The notes under the pieces are model-generated. The model saw only the letters and a program-made list of their open reading frames with translations, was not told the DNA's origin and did no database searches. Position numbers and translations under genes: made by a program. From PWND01 sp964614525 (GTDB lineage Bacteria; Bacteroidota; Bacteroidia; Bacteroidales; UBA7960): 64,000 nt of DNA. Position 1 is the stretch's first letter. Each line of letters starts with the position of its first letter. Of the stretch, positions 38,461 to 47,656 are shown piece after piece. Location: assembly GCA_964614525.1 (NCBI GenBank), contig CAZTPA010000007.1:1-64000 (forward strand). Direction: 5' to 3'.

Positions 38461-38502
38461 ATTAACAATTGCTTGTTAATAAAATTATTTATTGTATTTT
38501 TA
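38461..38502 (+). promoter_or_regulatory. Promoter of the T9SS operon with overlapping palindrome
   Basis: TTG at 38473-38475, a 19-base spacer, TATTTTTA at 38495-38502 (one mismatch, the final base). The -33 element lies inside a perfect inverted repeat with arms ATTAACAA (38461-38468) and TTGTTAAT (38473-38480), an operator-like arrangement. A second box, TACCTTTG, lies at 38376-38383. The rest of the 333-base region is AT-rich without a gene. Confidence 0.45.
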
Positions 38503-38598
38503 CCGCCCGCAATTCAAAAGACATAAATGCTTATTTTTTTATTTGTATTAAATAAATTTTTTATTTTTCCGTTTTTTGAATTAACAAGCAAATGTATT

Positions 38599-39546
38599 AT
38601 GAAAAAATTGTGCTTAAGTTTCGGTTTTATTTTATTTGTTAGCCTTGTCTTTGGGCAACAAGAACCACAATTTAGTCATAATATGTTCAACAATATGGGA
38701 ATTAATCCTGGCTTCGCCGGACTTAGAAATTCTATCTGTGCTACCGGGTTTTACCGACAACAATGGGCCGGATATAAAACAGAAGATGGTGAAAAACTTT
38801 CTCCTGAAACATACAGTATGAATGTTGATGCACCAATATCTTTTATTAGAGGAGGTCTTGCTCTGGGTTTTGTTCAGGATAATGTTGGCGCTCATACTGC
38901 AGTTGGTGTTAAACTGGCATATTCTTATCATTTGGATATGGATTATGGCAAACTAGGAATAGGTGCACAAGTGGGTTTTATTGATCAGAGAATAGATTTT
39001 TCACAATATGAACCAATCACTGATGGAGATCCTGTATTAGTTGAATCAGATGAACAAAGTAATATTTTAATAGATTTTGCTCTTGGCGGATTTTATAAAA
39101 CAGATGAAAATGCATGGATGGGTTTGTCATTCTCGCAAATTAGACAAGCAAGCAGAGAAATAGGATATGCTAATTATCGCTTAAAAAGACATGCGTACTT
39201 TGTTGGAGGTTTTGATTTTGTTTATCCGAATAACCATTCATATGTAATTACACCATCTGCTTTGGTTAAATCTGATTTTAATTCTTATCAAGTAGATATA
39301 AATGCAATGATTACATACGCGAATAAAGTTTGGGGTGGGGTTAGTTATAGAATAAATGATGCAATTGCATTCTTTTTGGGCGTAAAATTAGATCAAATTA
39401 GTATTGGGTATTCATACGATTTTACAACATCTCTTTTAGGCCGGCAGGGACGTAGCTGGGGAAGTCATGAAGTTATGTTGCAGTATTGCTTTAATCTTGA
39501 AATTGAAAGATTAAATCAGCCTTTTAGAAATATAAGGTTTTTATAA
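38599..39546 (+). CDS. porP: Type IX secretion membrane protein PorP/SprF family
   Basis: A 315-residue outer-membrane beta-barrel of the PorP/SprF family. Signal peptide MKKLCLSFGFILFVSLVFG, then QQEPQFSHNMFNNMGINPGFAGL, the family's opening motif. Alternating strands run to the end (SIGYSYDFTTSLLG; SHEVMLQYCFNLE). It associates with the T9SS and helps hold the secreted or surface substrate. The frame opens at 38527, but the signal peptide fixes 38599 as start. First gene of the operon with gldK-N. Confidence 0.92.
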   Translation: MKKLCLSFGFILFVSLVFGQQEPQFSHNMFNNMGINPGFAGLRNSICATGFYRQQWAGYKTEDGEKLSPETYSMNVDAPISFIRGGLALGFVQDNVGAHTAVGVKLAYSYHLDMDYGKLGIGAQVGFIDQRIDFSQYEPITDGDPVLVESDEQSNILIDFALGGFYKTDENAWMGLSFSQIRQASREIGYANYRLKRHAYFVGGFDFVYPNNHSYVITPSALVKSDFNSYQVDINAMITYANKVWGGVSYRINDAIAFFLGVKLDQISIGYSYDFTTSLLGRQGRSWGSHEVMLQYCFNLEIERLNQPFRNIRFL

Positions 39547-39649
39547 AAATATTTACAATCTTTGTTGTAACAATAGAAAAATTAATTCGTTTAAATTATT
39601 AAATGAAAAAAGAAAATTTAATTAGTGGTCATAAAAAACAGGAGCTATC

Positions 39650-40948
39650 ATGAAAAGAATAGTTTTTTTTGCTTCTATTATCATTTTTGTGTTAAATAGT
39701 TGTGATCGTGGCGCAGGCCACCTAACAGGAGTACAAGACAGACCGAGTATTTACTACGGTCACCCACCGGGAATGGTTTACATCCCTCTTGGTAGTTATA
39801 CGATGGGACCTTCTGATGAAGATATTGCTTATACTCATAATGCAATATCTAAAACAGTGTCTTTGCCCTCATTTTACATGGATCAAACTGAGATTACAAA
39901 TAATCAGTATAGGCAATTCGTATATTGGATCAGAGATTCTTTAGCCCATATGAAATTATCGGAGTTTGATGAAGGTCATCTTATCTTAGTTGATGAGTAT
40001 GGACAAGACCTTGAACCCCCATTAATTAATTGGGATATGAAAATCAACTGGGATGGCGAAGAGGAAAGAGAATTTCTTGCTGAACTTTTTTTGCCGGAGC
40101 ATGAAAGATTTTTTCGGAAACGTGAAATTGACACAAGAAAATTAATTTATAGGTATTATAGAATTGACTTGCAAAGAGCTGCAAGGAGAACAGAAAGAGA
40201 TACACCAAGAAGAGATTTTGTTCTTGAGTATGAAACTCCTGTTTATCCCGATACTCTTGCATGGATTCACGATTTTAGCTATTCCTATAATGAACCAATG
40301 ACCAAAAATTATTTCTGGCACCCAACTTATGATCACTATCCTGTTGTTGGAGTTAGTTGGATGCAAGCCAGAGCATTTACCATTTGGAGAACACAATATC
40401 TAAATAATTTCTTAACACGTCAGGGTAGTGCTATAGCTTCTGACTTTAGATTACCTTCTGAGGCAGAATGGGAATATGCTGCCAGAGGAGGTCTTGATCT
40501 TAATTCATACCCATGGGGTGGCCCTTATATTAGAAATATTGACGGTTGTTTCCTTGCTAATTATAAACCTTTAAGAGGTAATTATACTGATGATGGTGGT
40601 TTCCAGACAGTTATAGTGGGGCATTATCCTCCTAATGATTATGGATTGTATGACATGGCAGGAAATGTTGCAGAATGGACAATAGATGCATATGATGAAT
40701 CGTTCTATTCTTTCGGACATGATATGAATATGAGTTATCAATATGAAGCTGATCCCGATGATCCAATTACTAAAAAACGTAAAGTTATTCGCGGGGGCAG
40801 TTGGAAAGATGTAGGTAGCTTTTTACAAGTCAGCACACGTACGTATGAATATCAGGATACAGCAAAAGTTTTTATCGGCTTTAGATGTGTACAAGATTTT
40901 TTAGGTCGTGATGTTAATGATGGTGCAGGTTCTTCAAATGTTTATTAA
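39650..40948 (+). CDS. gldK: T9SS ring lipoprotein GldK/PorK
   Basis: A 432-residue lipoprotein: VLNSCDRG gives the lipidated Cys18. The mature part is a formylglycine-generating-enzyme/sulfatase-modifying-factor fold (PPGMVYIPLGSYTMGPSDED; DQTEITNNQYRQF; RLPSEAEWEYAARGG; NDYGLYDMAGNVAEWT; VIRGGSW), catalytically repurposed. With GldN it forms the periplasmic ring on the outer membrane around the translocon. A GGAG at 39641-39644 sits at Shine-Dalgarno distance, unusual in this genome. Followed by gldL. Confidence 0.95.
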   Translation: MKRIVFFASIIIFVLNSCDRGAGHLTGVQDRPSIYYGHPPGMVYIPLGSYTMGPSDEDIAYTHNAISKTVSLPSFYMDQTEITNNQYRQFVYWIRDSLAHMKLSEFDEGHLILVDEYGQDLEPPLINWDMKINWDGEEEREFLAELFLPEHERFFRKREIDTRKLIYRYYRIDLQRAARRTERDTPRRDFVLEYETPVYPDTLAWIHDFSYSYNEPMTKNYFWHPTYDHYPVVGVSWMQARAFTIWRTQYLNNFLTRQGSAIASDFRLPSEAEWEYAARGGLDLNSYPWGGPYIRNIDGCFLANYKPLRGNYTDDGGFQTVIVGHYPPNDYGLYDMAGNVAEWTIDAYDESFYSFGHDMNMSYQYEADPDDPITKKRKVIRGGSWKDVGSFLQVSTRTYEYQDTAKVFIGFRCVQDFLGRDVNDGAGSSNVY

Positions 40949-41016
40949 TTTTTATATATTTGCACTATAACAAATAAACAAATAAACAAAATATATCATT
41001 TTATAGATAAAGCCTT

Positions 41017-42066
41017 ATGAAGTTCGTTCACACCAAAACGTTTAAAAACCTTATGGCCAAGCTATATGGTTGGGGTGCTTCTGTCGTAATTTTAGGAGCA
41101 TTATTTAAAATTAACCACTACCCCGGAGCAGAAATTATGCTTATAGTTGGTCTTGGGGTGGAAGCATTAATATTTTTTATGTCTGGTTTTGAACCACCGC
41201 ACGATGAGCCGGATTGGACATTGGTTTATCCCGAATTAGCCGGATTGGACGATGATGACTATGATGAAAGAGAAAGTAGAAGGGGAGGAGCAGTTACAAC
41301 TCAAAATATTCAAAATGTTTCTCTGTCTTCAAGTCTTGACAAAATGCTTGAAGAAGCTAACATTGGACCTGAGCTAATTGAAGATTTGGGAAAAGGAATA
41401 AGAAACCTTAGCGAGAATGCTCAAAAATTAGCAGATGTTTCTAATGCTGCAGTCGCAACTAACAATTATGTGCAAAATATGGAAGTTGCCTCACAAGCAG
41501 TACTTGACCTTAGTGATTCCTACAAAAATACGGCAGAATATCTGAAACATGATTTAAGTTTGTCGGAAGAGTATTCCAATAGCTTAAAAAATACAGTTAT
41601 GGCTTTAGGTGAAATGAAAGAGGTTTATAAAGGAACTGCTGAAGTTGCTAAAGAAGGCCTTCAATCAACAGTGGAACATAATGAGAGTATAAAAAATCTA
41701 AGCCTTTATTCAAATCAAATGGCCGAGAATTATAGCAATGCTGCAGGCTTACTTACTCAGGCTGTTGAAGCTCTTGAGAAATCTGCTTCAGGTGGACAAA
41801 TTTATACAGAACAGATGGAGAAAACAACACAAAATCTATCTGCGCTGAATGCTGTTTACGAATTGCAATTACAAGTTTCAAATGAACAGTATTTAAATAC
41901 TGAAAAATTGAAAAATAGTGTTAACCAGCTTGTAGATAATATTACTGATTCAGCAAATAATTCAGAAGAACTAAAACAATCTATAACGCATCTTTCTACT
42001 AATATTAGTGCATTAAATAATGTATATGGAAATATGTTATCTGCAATGAATGTTGGCAATAAGTAA
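41017..42066 (+). CDS. gldL: T9SS motor protein GldL/PorL
   Basis: A 349-residue inner-membrane protein. Two transmembrane helices near residues 19-38 and 44-62 (WGASVVILGALFKINHYPG between them) carry the motif and Glu residue used in proton-driven rotation. The long cytoplasmic part (90-349) is helical and coiled-coil-like, rich in Asn/Ser/Leu heptads. GldL surrounds a GldM dimer to make the proton-powered motor. The family match is mainly in the first 70 residues; the tail diverges freely. Confidence 0.93.
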   Translation: MKFVHTKTFKNLMAKLYGWGASVVILGALFKINHYPGAEIMLIVGLGVEALIFFMSGFEPPHDEPDWTLVYPELAGLDDDDYDERESRRGGAVTTQNIQNVSLSSSLDKMLEEANIGPELIEDLGKGIRNLSENAQKLADVSNAAVATNNYVQNMEVASQAVLDLSDSYKNTAEYLKHDLSLSEEYSNSLKNTVMALGEMKEVYKGTAEVAKEGLQSTVEHNESIKNLSLYSNQMAENYSNAAGLLTQAVEALEKSASGGQIYTEQMEKTTQNLSALNAVYELQLQVSNEQYLNTEKLKNSVNQLVDNITDSANNSEELKQSITHLSTNISALNNVYGNMLSAMNVGNK

Positions 42067-42109
42067 GATGTTTAATTTATATATTCAATAAAGCTAATAC
42101 CTTAAGGAT

Positions 42110-43699
42110 ATGGCAGGAGGAAAACAAACTCCCCGACAGAAAATGATTGGGTTAATGTACTTGGTGTTTATCTCACTAATGGCTCTGAATGTGTCTGTTA
42201 CTGTGATGGATTCTTTCGTACTTATTGACGACGGTATTAAACAAACTAATGAAAACTTCTCGAAGAGGATTAGTGATGTTTATAGAGAATTTAGAGAACA
42301 AATGGCATTAGCCCCTGATAAAGTCAAACCTTATTATGAGCGTGCTGAAAAAGTTGAAGCACTTTCCGATTCACTAGCTACTTATATCCTTTCTTCCAGA
42401 GCTGACATGATAGCTTATCTGGATGGTATTGAAAAAGAGGTAGCAGATACCTTAAGCCTTACTGATTTGAAAACAAGATCTAAGTACAGTGCTTCTTCCA
42501 GATATTGGTTGCAAGAAGGCAATACAGATCCTGTTAATATTGGAGGAGAAGGGACAAGAGCCTACAAGCTCAAGGCTATGATAGAAGAGTTTAAGGAAGA
42601 GGTAATTAGTATAATACCGGAAGAAGTCAGAGGTGGTGTTCAGCTTGGACTTGATGTAGAAGGCCCTTTTTATGATACAAGTGGAAATGAAATAAGCTGG
42701 CAGAGAGCAATGTTTGATAGAGTTATTCCTATAGCTCTTGCTACAAACCTTAGCAGATTGGTTACTGAAGTTAAAAACGTTGAATTTGAAGCTGTTTCAA
42801 GACTATATGCAGCTATAACTGCCCAGGATTTTACATTTGATAAAATTGAGGCCAGAGTTGTTCCAAAAAGTGAAATAGTTCTCCTTGGCGATGCTTATGA
42901 AGCTGATGTTTTTGTTGCTGCGTTTGACACAAAACAAAATCCAATAATTACTGTGGATGGAAGGAATATTGAAACAGAAGAAGGTTTAGGTAAATTACGG
43001 ATTCCTGCAACAAGTGTTGGTTCTAAAAAATTTAAAGGACAAATTAAAGTACCTAATCCTGCTACCGGACAAATTACGCCTTACGATTTTGAAGGAAGTT
43101 ATTTAGTTCAAAGACCATCAGTTACTGTTTCTGCTGATGCGATGAATGTTTTTTATATTGGTGTTGATAATCCTGTTTCAATTTCTGTTCCCGGTATTGC
43201 TAATGAGAACATTAGGCCTTCAATATCTGCTGGAGGTCAAATGATTCCTCGCGGAGATGGCAGATATACTGTTAAAATGCCTTCGGGAGTCAGAGAAACA
43301 ATAGTCACTGTTAGAGCTGTAATTGATGGTTCTACCCGAAATATGGGAAGCTCTAGTTTTAGAGTAAGGGCAATACCCAGCCCGATTCCTAAAGTTTCAG
43401 GACTTGGCTCAGGAGAGTCGGTTGCCAGGGAAAGACTTCTTGCTTTACCAAGAGTTATTGCAGACCTTGAAGGTTTTGAGTTTGACGCTAAATTTGATGT
43501 TATTTCATATACTATGTTTACAACAGAATCGGGTGATTTAAGAACATATTCCGCCAGAAGTGGAGAGTTTACCAGTGAGATTTCAAATGCTATTGGAAGA
43601 GCCAGAAAAGGTCAACGCTTTGTTTTTGATGAAATACTCGCTAAAGGCCCGGATGGTACAACAAGAAGTTTGTCAGCTGTTTCTTTGAAAATTCAATAA
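42110..43699 (+). CDS. gldM: T9SS motor/shaft protein GldM/PorM
   Basis: A 529-residue protein with one N-terminal membrane helix (LMYLVFISLMALNVSV, about 15-32) that sits inside the GldL ring. A periplasmic shaft of four successive domains follows: helical D1, then beta-rich D2-D4 (starts near 225, 315 and 400). The opening MAGGKQTPRQKMIGLMYLVF is the conserved family start. It transmits torque from the inner-membrane motor to the GldK/N ring. Complete by length. Confidence 0.95.
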   Translation: MAGGKQTPRQKMIGLMYLVFISLMALNVSVTVMDSFVLIDDGIKQTNENFSKRISDVYREFREQMALAPDKVKPYYERAEKVEALSDSLATYILSSRADMIAYLDGIEKEVADTLSLTDLKTRSKYSASSRYWLQEGNTDPVNIGGEGTRAYKLKAMIEEFKEEVISIIPEEVRGGVQLGLDVEGPFYDTSGNEISWQRAMFDRVIPIALATNLSRLVTEVKNVEFEAVSRLYAAITAQDFTFDKIEARVVPKSEIVLLGDAYEADVFVAAFDTKQNPIITVDGRNIETEEGLGKLRIPATSVGSKKFKGQIKVPNPATGQITPYDFEGSYLVQRPSVTVSADAMNVFYIGVDNPVSISVPGIANENIRPSISAGGQMIPRGDGRYTVKMPSGVRETIVTVRAVIDGSTRNMGSSSFRVRAIPSPIPKVSGLGSGESVARERLLALPRVIADLEGFEFDAKFDVISYTMFTTESGDLRTYSARSGEFTSEISNAIGRARKGQRFVFDEILAKGPDGTTRSLSAVSLKIQ

Positions 43700-43722
43700 T
43701 TTAAATGTTTGGAGGATTAATT

Positions 43723-44550
43723 ATGACTCAATTAAAAAAATTATTACTATCTCTTACTATAATTGTAGGACTTTCAATCACTGCTTTTGGGCAGGTTTTG
43801 GATGCACCACCAAGAGATAATTTTTATGATAAAATATGGATAGAGCAGAAAACACCTGTTGAACTTCCATATGTTAGAGAAGTTGAAGTAATGTGGTCAA
43901 AAACTGTTTGGCAGGTTATTGATATGCGCGAGAAAATTAATCAACCATTTTATTTTCCCGTTACTCCTATTCAAAACAGACGTAGCCTGATGCAAATTAT
44001 TTATGATGGAATCAGAGAGGGTGCTATTATTGCCTATCAGGATGATGAGTTTACAACTCCCCTTACTCCTGAAGAAATTCAGGAAAATTTGCAACGCGTC
44101 GAAACTTTCGAAAATCCTGAAACCAATGAAATTGACGAAATTGTTATTGAATTTAGAACCGATGAGGTTACAAAGTTTAGGGTTAAAGAGGTTTGGTTTG
44201 TTGATAGCAAAAGATCAATACTTGATGTCAGAGTCTTGGGAATATCTCCTGTTAGACAGCGCGAAATTGGTGATTTAGGACTAGTTGATGAACCTTTATT
44301 TTGGGTATATTACCCTCATTGTAGAAATATATTTGTAAATGCGGAAGTATTTAACAGACATAATGATGCTCAGAGAATTTCTTTTGATGATATGTTCCTT
44401 CGTAGAATGTATAACAGTTATATTTACAAAGAATCCAATGTCTATGACAGAACAATTGCACAATACTATCAAGGCCTTGACGCTTTATTAGAAGCAGATA
44501 AGATTAAAAATGAAATAAGAGATTATGAATTAGATCTTTGGGAATATTAA
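43723..44550 (+). CDS. gldN: T9SS ring protein GldN/PorN
   Basis: A 275-residue periplasmic protein: signal peptide MTQLKKLLLSLTIIVGLSITAFG, then the GldN domain with IWEQKTPVELPY-like opening text (KIWIEQKTPVELPYVRE), NRRSLMQIIYDG, VKEVWFVDSKRSILDVRVLGI, and FFDDMFLRRMYNSYIYKESN-like ending. The frame begins at 43705, but a GGAGG at 43710-43714 sits right before the ATG at 43723, deciding that start. It ends the operon, before a strong bidirectional terminator. Confidence 0.94.
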   Translation: MTQLKKLLLSLTIIVGLSITAFGQVLDAPPRDNFYDKIWIEQKTPVELPYVREVEVMWSKTVWQVIDMREKINQPFYFPVTPIQNRRSLMQIIYDGIREGAIIAYQDDEFTTPLTPEEIQENLQRVETFENPETNEIDEIVIEFRTDEVTKFRVKEVWFVDSKRSILDVRVLGISPVRQREIGDLGLVDEPLFWVYYPHCRNIFVNAEVFNRHNDAQRISFDDMFLRRMYNSYIYKESNVYDRTIAQYYQGLDALLEADKIKNEIRDYELDLWEY

Positions 44551-44566
44551 TTAACATATCCTCTAG

Positions 44567-44602
44567 TAAAAAAGGCCGTATCATTTGATACGGCCTTTTT
44601 TA
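44567..44602. terminator. Bidirectional terminator between gldN and fumarase
   Basis: Arms AAAAAAGGCCGTATC (44568-44582) and GATACGGCCTTTTTT (44587-44601) are perfect complements with a four-base loop. The A run on one side and T run on the other allow termination on both strands, serving the convergent gldN and fumarase genes. Confidence 0.9.
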
Positions 44603-44619
44603 CTTATTATATATACTAT

Positions 44620-46233
44620 TTACATTTTATAAAAATCATTACCCTTGTCATCAACTAAGATGAATGCCGGGAAATTTTTAACTTCAATTTTATAAATAGC
44701 TTCCATTCCCAACTCCGGATATTCAATTAGTTCTACTTTTTTAATATTCTCCTGTGCAAGTATTGCAGCAGGACCACCTATGCTGCCAAGATAAAAACCT
44801 CCATGCTTTTTACATGCATCGGTAACAGCTTGACTACGGTTTCCTTTTGCTATCATTATCATGCTTCCGCCTTTTTGCTGGAAAGAATCTACATAAGAGT
44901 CCATTCTGCCTGCAGTTGTTGGTCCAAATGAACCGGAGGCCATTCCTTCAGGAGTTTTTGCCGGCCCTGCATAATATATAGGATGATCTTTTATGTATTG
45001 AGGAAGGTCTTCTCCCTTATCAAGGCGTTCTTGTAATTTTGCATGTGCAATATCTCTTCCAACAATTATAGTTCCTGTTAAGGAAAGCCTGGTTCCTACT
45101 TTGTGTTTTGATAATTCGGCAAGAATTTCTTTCATTGGCTTCTGAAGGTCAATTTGCACAGCACCTTTATCATCAGTCTTTCTAAGCTCCTCAGGAATAA
45201 ACCTTCCGGGATTGTCTTCAAGTTTTTCTAACCAAATACCTTCTTTATTTATTTTTGCTTTTATATTTCTGTCAGCTGCACATGATACTCCCATGCCTAC
45301 AGGACATGATGCACCATGACGTGTTAAGCGTATTATTCTAATATCTAATGCAAAATATTTTCCTCCAAACTGTGCCCCAATTCCTAAATTATGTGCCGCC
45401 TCAAGAATTTTTTGTTCTAATTCAATATCTCTAAAAGCTTGGCCACCCTCATTACCTTTAGTTGGCAATTTATCCAGATATTTTGCTGAAGCAAGCTTTA
45501 CAGTTTTCAAACAGGCCTCAGCAGATGTGCCACCTATGACGAAAGCAACATGATATGGTGGGCATGCTGCTGTTCCTAATGTTTTTAGCTTTTCAACAAG
45601 ATACTTTTCTAGTTTATTTGGATTTAGTAAAGCTTTTGTTTCTTGGAATAATGCAGTTTTATTTGCTGAACCGCCTCCTTTTGCAACGAACAGAAAGTTA
45701 TACTCTTCTCCCTCTGCCACGTGAAGATCTATTTGTGGAGGTAAGTTTGTGCCGGAATTTTTTTCTGTATACATATCAAAAGGAATAACCTGCGAATATC
45801 TTAAATACTCTTCAGTATATGTTTTATAAATACCTTTTGTTAGCGCTTTATAATCGTTTCCCTCTGTCCATACTTGCTGCCCCTTTTTTGCATAAACTGT
45901 TGCAGTACCTGTGTCCTGGCAAAAAGGTAAATGACCTTTTGCTGAAACCTCTGCATTCTTCAATAATGTTAATGCAACGTATTTGTCATTTTCACTGGCC
46001 TCAGGATCTTTTAAAATAGCAGCCATTTGTTTAATATGATCTGTACGTAATTTAAACGAACAATCTACCATAGCTTTCGAGGCCAATTTTTCTAAACCTT
46101 CGTTTTCAACTATTAACATTGATTTTCCGTTAAATTCTTTTGTTTTGATATAATCCTTTGTTAGCAGATAGTAATCTGTTTCATCTTTACCCAAAGGAAA
46201 AGGTTCCTGATAATTGAAATCCGGTGCAGACAT
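44620..46233 (-). CDS. fum: Fumarate hydratase, class I
   Basis: Iron-sulfur (4Fe-4S) fumarase that interconverts fumarate and malate in the TCA cycle. 537 residues joining the alpha and beta parts in one chain, as in E. coli FumA/B. The N-terminal Fe-S domain includes GHLPFCQDTGTATVYAKKG and PACPPYHVAFVIGG-like text (AACPPYHVAFVIGG), with cluster Cys also in GASCPVGMG. The C-terminal swivelling domain includes GTIIVGRDIAHAKLQE and FGPTTAGRMDSYVD. Single-gene unit ending at the shared terminator. Confidence 0.92.
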   Translation of the reverse strand: MSAPDFNYQEPFPLGKDETDYYLLTKDYIKTKEFNGKSMLIVENEGLEKLASKAMVDCSFKLRTDHIKQMAAILKDPEASENDKYVALTLLKNAEVSAKGHLPFCQDTGTATVYAKKGQQVWTEGNDYKALTKGIYKTYTEEYLRYSQVIPFDMYTEKNSGTNLPPQIDLHVAEGEEYNFLFVAKGGGSANKTALFQETKALLNPNKLEKYLVEKLKTLGTAACPPYHVAFVIGGTSAEACLKTVKLASAKYLDKLPTKGNEGGQAFRDIELEQKILEAAHNLGIGAQFGGKYFALDIRIIRLTRHGASCPVGMGVSCAADRNIKAKINKEGIWLEKLEDNPGRFIPEELRKTDDKGAVQIDLQKPMKEILAELSKHKVGTRLSLTGTIIVGRDIAHAKLQERLDKGEDLPQYIKDHPIYYAGPAKTPEGMASGSFGPTTAGRMDSYVDSFQQKGGSMIMIAKGNRSQAVTDACKKHGGFYLGSIGGPAAILAQENIKKVELIEYPELGMEAIYKIEVKNFPAFILVDDKGNDFYKM

Positions 46234-46472
46234 ATGTTTTGTGTTTTATGGTTAGAAAATTTTGTTTTGTTTTATAAAAATAGCTTAAAGAAAATGAAAC
46301 TCAAAGCATTATCAAAAAAATCTTTTCATTATAATTTGCAATTGCTTGTTTTTGGGTAAAAGAAATGTTTTCTAAAAGTGGAAATATTAAACGTATAATA
46401 TGTTTTGCTATAATATGAATTTCAGCTCATTTCACAAATGTTTATTATTAAAATCTTATCATTTTTGTTTAT

Positions 46473-46480
46473 TATCTTTG
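46473..46480 (+). promoter_or_regulatory. -7 element directly before rbfA
   Basis: TATCTTTG ends four bases before the rbfA ATG (46485), predicting a transcript with almost no leader. No TTG is at the ideal distance upstream. Confidence 0.45.
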
Positions 46481-46484
46481 CAGC

Positions 46485-46817
46485 ATGGAATCAAACAGAC
46501 AAAAACGGATATCGCGTTTATTACAGAAAGATCTTGGAGAAATCTTTCAAATAGAATCAAAAAACTTTGCACCTGGTGCAATGATAACAGTTACAAAAGT
46601 AAATGTAACTTCAGACTTATCTTTGGCAAGAGTATATTTAAGTATTTTCGGCAAGGATGCGTCAGAAGTGATAAATGCAGTTGAACTTCAAAACAAGATA
46701 ATTAGAAAAAAACTTGGCGATAGAATAAAAAATCAATTGAGGAAGACTCCTGAGCTTCGATTTTTTATTGATGACAGCCTTGATTATCTTGAAAATATTG
46801 AGAAGTTGCTTAAATAA
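46485..46817 (+). CDS. rbfA: Ribosome-binding factor A
   Basis: A 110-residue KH-fold factor that binds the 30S subunit and aids 16S rRNA 5' maturation. Opening motif SNRQKRISRLLQKDLGEIF, then VNVTSDLSLARVYLSIFG and LRKTPELRFFIDDSLDYLE are family signatures. The -7 box almost abuts the ATG, so the mRNA may be leaderless. A methyltransferase gene follows after 8 bases. Confidence 0.93.
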   Translation: MESNRQKRISRLLQKDLGEIFQIESKNFAPGAMITVTKVNVTSDLSLARVYLSIFGKDASEVINAVELQNKIIRKKLGDRIKNQLRKTPELRFFIDDSLDYLENIEKLLK

Positions 46818-46825
46818 ATGTTAAT

Positions 46826-47638
46826 ATGGAATATGATCCTATAAAAAGGCGACTCGGAAGTTTTTTCTATCGTAATTTATTTACACTGAAAATATTTTAT
46901 TTTATTCTTGACCTTTTGTTCTTACGCACCTGGTATGTTCATCGCGAATTGAAAAGCTTTGCCCGCCAAAACAAAAATTCATCAATTATTCATGTGCTTG
47001 ATGCCGGAAGTGGGTTTGGCCAATATTCATGGTATATGGCAAGAAAATTTAGACGCTGGAATATACTTGGTGTTGATGTTAAAGAAGAAGAGATAGAGCA
47101 ATCACAATTATTTTTTAAAAAGGCAAAACTTAATAATTGCAGTTTTGAAGTGAAGGATCTAACATCTTATATCTCACCTGATAAATTTAATTTGATATTG
47201 TCGGTTGATGTAATGGAACATATTGAGGAAGACCAAAAGGTTTTTGACAACTTTTATAAAAGCTTAAAGAAAAATGGTCTTTTAATAATTAGTACTCCTT
47301 CCGATCAGGGTGGATCTGACATTAATCATGAGGGAGATGAGTCATTTATTTCGGAGCATGTCAGAGACGGTTATTCTTCCGTCGAGATTAAAGAGAAATT
47401 GGAAAACTCAGGATTTAAGGATATAAAGACCAAATACTCTTATGGTAAAGCAGGAAGTCTTGCATGGCGAGTTTCCATAAAGTATCCGGCTTTATTGCTG
47501 AATACATCAAAGTGGTTTTTTATATTATTACCATTATACTATATAATATTTTATCCTATTTGTTATCTTTCGAATTTTATTGATGTCCATTCTGATAATA
47601 AAAAAGGTACAGGATTGATTGTAACAGCTGTAAAATAA
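46826..47638 (+). CDS. Class I SAM-dependent methyltransferase
   Basis: A 270-residue protein with motif I VLDAGSGFGQYSW (near 52), motif II LGVDVKEEEIEQ and post-motif LILSVDVMEHIEEDQ (near 130), then LLIISTPSDQGGSD. These show SAM binding. Hydrophobic segments at about 20-35 and 230-250 suggest membrane association, so a lipid or quinone-like substrate is possible. Lies between rbfA and a LolC/E-type permease, all same strand and close together; substrate unknown. Confidence 0.82.
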   Translation: MEYDPIKRRLGSFFYRNLFTLKIFYFILDLLFLRTWYVHRELKSFARQNKNSSIIHVLDAGSGFGQYSWYMARKFRRWNILGVDVKEEEIEQSQLFFKKAKLNNCSFEVKDLTSYISPDKFNLILSVDVMEHIEEDQKVFDNFYKSLKKNGLLIISTPSDQGGSDINHEGDESFISEHVRDGYSSVEIKEKLENSGFKDIKTKYSYGKAGSLAWRVSIKYPALLLNTSKWFFILLPLYYIIFYPICYLSNFIDVHSDNKKGTGLIVTAVK

Positions 47639-47656
47639 AAAATCCAGAAAATAAGA

